Origin: Candidatus Corynebacterium faecipullorum
GTDB lineage: Bacteria; Actinomycetota; Actinomycetes; Mycobacteriales; Mycobacteriaceae
Length of the DNA: 7,078 bases
NCBI GenBank assembly: GCA_019114925.1
Contig: DXEO01000126.1
Location: forward strand, 1-7,078
Direction: 5' to 3'
The notes under the pieces were generated by a model. It had not been told where the DNA came from, did no database searches, and worked only from the letters and a program-made list of their open reading frames with translations. Every line of letters starts with the position of its first letter. Within the stretch, counting starts at the first letter, position 1. A program made the position numbers and the translations under genes. Positions 6,678 to 7,078 of this stretch are shown in pieces.

Positions 6678-6873
6678 AGTTCCGCACGCTGGCAAAACCT
6701 CCCCATAAACGGCCAAAGGCCCGCCGGGTGTTCCGGCAGGCCTTCTTGGATTGTTCCTTCTTCTTATCGGGAATGCGCGATGCGCGATTGCGCAGCTTGA
6801 GGTGTTTCTCCAGCCGCTCCGGGGACATCTTCCACATGCTGCGGTCTGCGCGCTTCTTCTTGCGCTGAGCCAT
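6676..6873 (-). CDS. Small Lys/Arg-rich protein of unknown function
   Basis: A 65-residue, strongly basic protein that I do not recognise. It begins MAQRKKKRADRSMWKMSPER and contains KKK clusters near residues 5-7 and in the middle (DKKKEQSKKACR), a central amphipathic stretch (ERLEKHLKLRNRAS), one Cys, and a more hydrophobic end (FGRLWGGFASVRN). There is no signal peptide. The start is well supported: AAGGAGGTGA (6878-6887) sits 4 nt before the ATG at 6873, far stronger than any other ribosome-binding site in the window, implying high translation. An in-frame upstream ATG at 6891 would leave this sequence inside the coding region, so it was rejected. The composition suggests nucleic-acid, ribosome or anionic-membrane binding, but that is inference. 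It separates glf from the phosphatase-like gene. Confidence 0.65.
   Translation of the reverse strand: MAQRKKKRADRSMWKMSPERLEKHLKLRNRASRIPDKKKEQSKKACRNTRRAFGRLWGGFASVRN
6716..6744 (-). terminator. Strong hairpin inside the 3' end of the small gene, possible terminator or attenuator
   Basis: AAGGCCCGCCGG (6716-6727) and CCGGCAGGCCTT (6733-6744) are inverted copies with one mismatch (a G-U pair in the minus-strand RNA) around a 5-nt loop. It is by far the most stable hairpin noticed in the window. It lies in frame within the last third of the 65-aa gene, about 40 nt before the stop. Only a TTT and later short T-runs follow on the minus strand, so Rho-independent termination is uncertain. On the plus strand it is followed by CTTCTTGGATTGTT. 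Confidence 0.4.
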
Positions 6874-6902
6874 GCCGTCACCTCCTTCCATCGAGGTGTT
6901 TC

Positions 6903-6908
6903 AGCATA
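6903..6908 (-). promoter_or_regulatory. Possible -10 element for the small basic gene
   Basis: On the minus strand TATGCT lies 30 nt before the ATG at 6873 and would place the transcription start near 6896, giving a leader of about 20-25 nt that includes the strong Shine-Dalgarno. It fits the TANNNT pattern of corynebacterial housekeeping promoters. No convincing -35 box is visible, which is common in this genus. Confidence 0.3.
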
Positions 6909-6926
6909 GCGCGCCACGCTGCGCTA
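6907..6926. repeat. Inverted repeat between glf and the small gene
   Basis: TAGCGC (6907-6912) and GCGCTA (6921-6926) form a perfect six-base inverted repeat with an 8-nt loop. It starts 29 nt after the glf stop and ends against the putative -10 of the small gene, so it could be a weak glf terminator stem (no T-run follows) or an operator. Confidence 0.3.
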
Positions 6927-6954
6927 CTGGGAGCAGCCGGGACAACGCCGCCGC

Positions 6955-7078
6955 CTAGTGACCACGCTCCTGCTCCAGCGCCTTGCCCTCGTTCCAGAAC
7001 GGAGCCAGCTTGTTATCGAACATGCTCAGCGCAGAAGCGATGGCCATGTGCATATCCAGGTACTGGTAGGTGCCCAGG
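6955..7078 (-). CDS. glf: UDP-galactopyranose mutase, C-terminal 40 residues, cut by window edge
   Basis: Only the last 40 codons and stop are present. They read LGTYQYLDMHMAIASAL, then a helix ending in NEGKALEQERGH. The GTYQYLDMH...A..AL stretch is the conserved C-terminal signature of bacterial Glf, where the Tyr-x-Tyr and Asp contribute to the FAD/substrate site and the following helix. The enzyme is a cytoplasmic flavoprotein converting UDP-galactopyranose to UDP-galactofuranose, the substrate of GlfT2 encoded about 1.1 kb further on. The assignment rests on this short segment plus the arabinogalactan context. The rest of the gene lies beyond 7078. Confidence 0.9.
   Translation of the reverse strand, partial: LGTYQYLDMHMAIASALSMFDNKLAPFWNEGKALEQERGH

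Noticed and set aside
6633..6917. A 94-codon minus-strand frame overlapping the small basic gene
   Set aside because: It overlaps the 65-aa gene in another frame, lacks a well-placed Shine-Dalgarno, and crosses the small gene's stop and the inverted repeat after it.

Overview
The window looks like a chromosomal segment of a high-G+C, mycolate-containing actinobacterium, almost certainly a Corynebacterium. The evidence is the gene order and the protein families: UDP-galactopyranose mutase, galactofuranosyltransferase, PAP2 phosphatase, DPPR synthase, arabinofuranosyltransferase and mycolyltransferase. This is the corynebacterial/mycobacterial cell-wall arabinogalactan-mycolate cluster. Identification is by recognising sequence motifs; no database search was possible.

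Every gene lies on the minus strand, so the biological order runs from high to low coordinates. (1) 7078-6955: the last 40 codons of glf, cut by the window edge. (2) 6873-6676: a 65-aa Lys/Arg-rich protein of unknown function with a perfect Shine-Dalgarno sequence and a strong hairpin near the end of its coding sequence. (3) 6586-5978: a 202-aa protein with the layout of the actinobacterial arsenate reductase/low-molecular-weight tyrosine phosphatase family (N-terminal three-helix segment plus phosphatase-like fold), but with no cysteine at all. (4) 5883-3931: glfT2, polymerising galactofuranosyltransferase. (5) 3941-3414: PAP2 phosphatase, probably the decaprenylphosphoryl-5-phosphoribose (DPPR) phosphatase. 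(6) 3417-2410: ubiA, DPPR synthase. (7) 2398-653: aftB, arabinofuranosyltransferase. (8) 508-1: the N-terminal 169 residues of a secreted antigen-85-type mycolyltransferase, cut by the window edge.

The genes form one pathway. Glf makes UDP-galactofuranose and GlfT2 polymerises it into galactan. UbiA and the PAP2 protein begin the route from PRPP and decaprenyl phosphate to the arabinose donor DPA. AftB uses DPA to cap arabinan with beta-1,2-arabinofuranose. The mycolyltransferase then places mycolates on those arabinan ends. glfT2, PAP2 and ubiA overlap, and aftB follows after 11 nt, so these four are almost certainly one translationally coupled operon. The small gene, the phosphatase-like gene and the mycolyltransferase gene have longer leaders and may have their own promoters.

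The points most worth a second look are the cysteine-free phosphatase-like protein just ahead of glfT2, and two tandem 8-bp repeats with 3-bp spacers. One repeat lies upstream of that gene and a similar one lies upstream of the mycolyltransferase gene. Their geometry is that of an OmpR-family response-regulator site (MtrA-like). No RNA genes, CRISPR arrays, mobile elements or attachment sites were seen.
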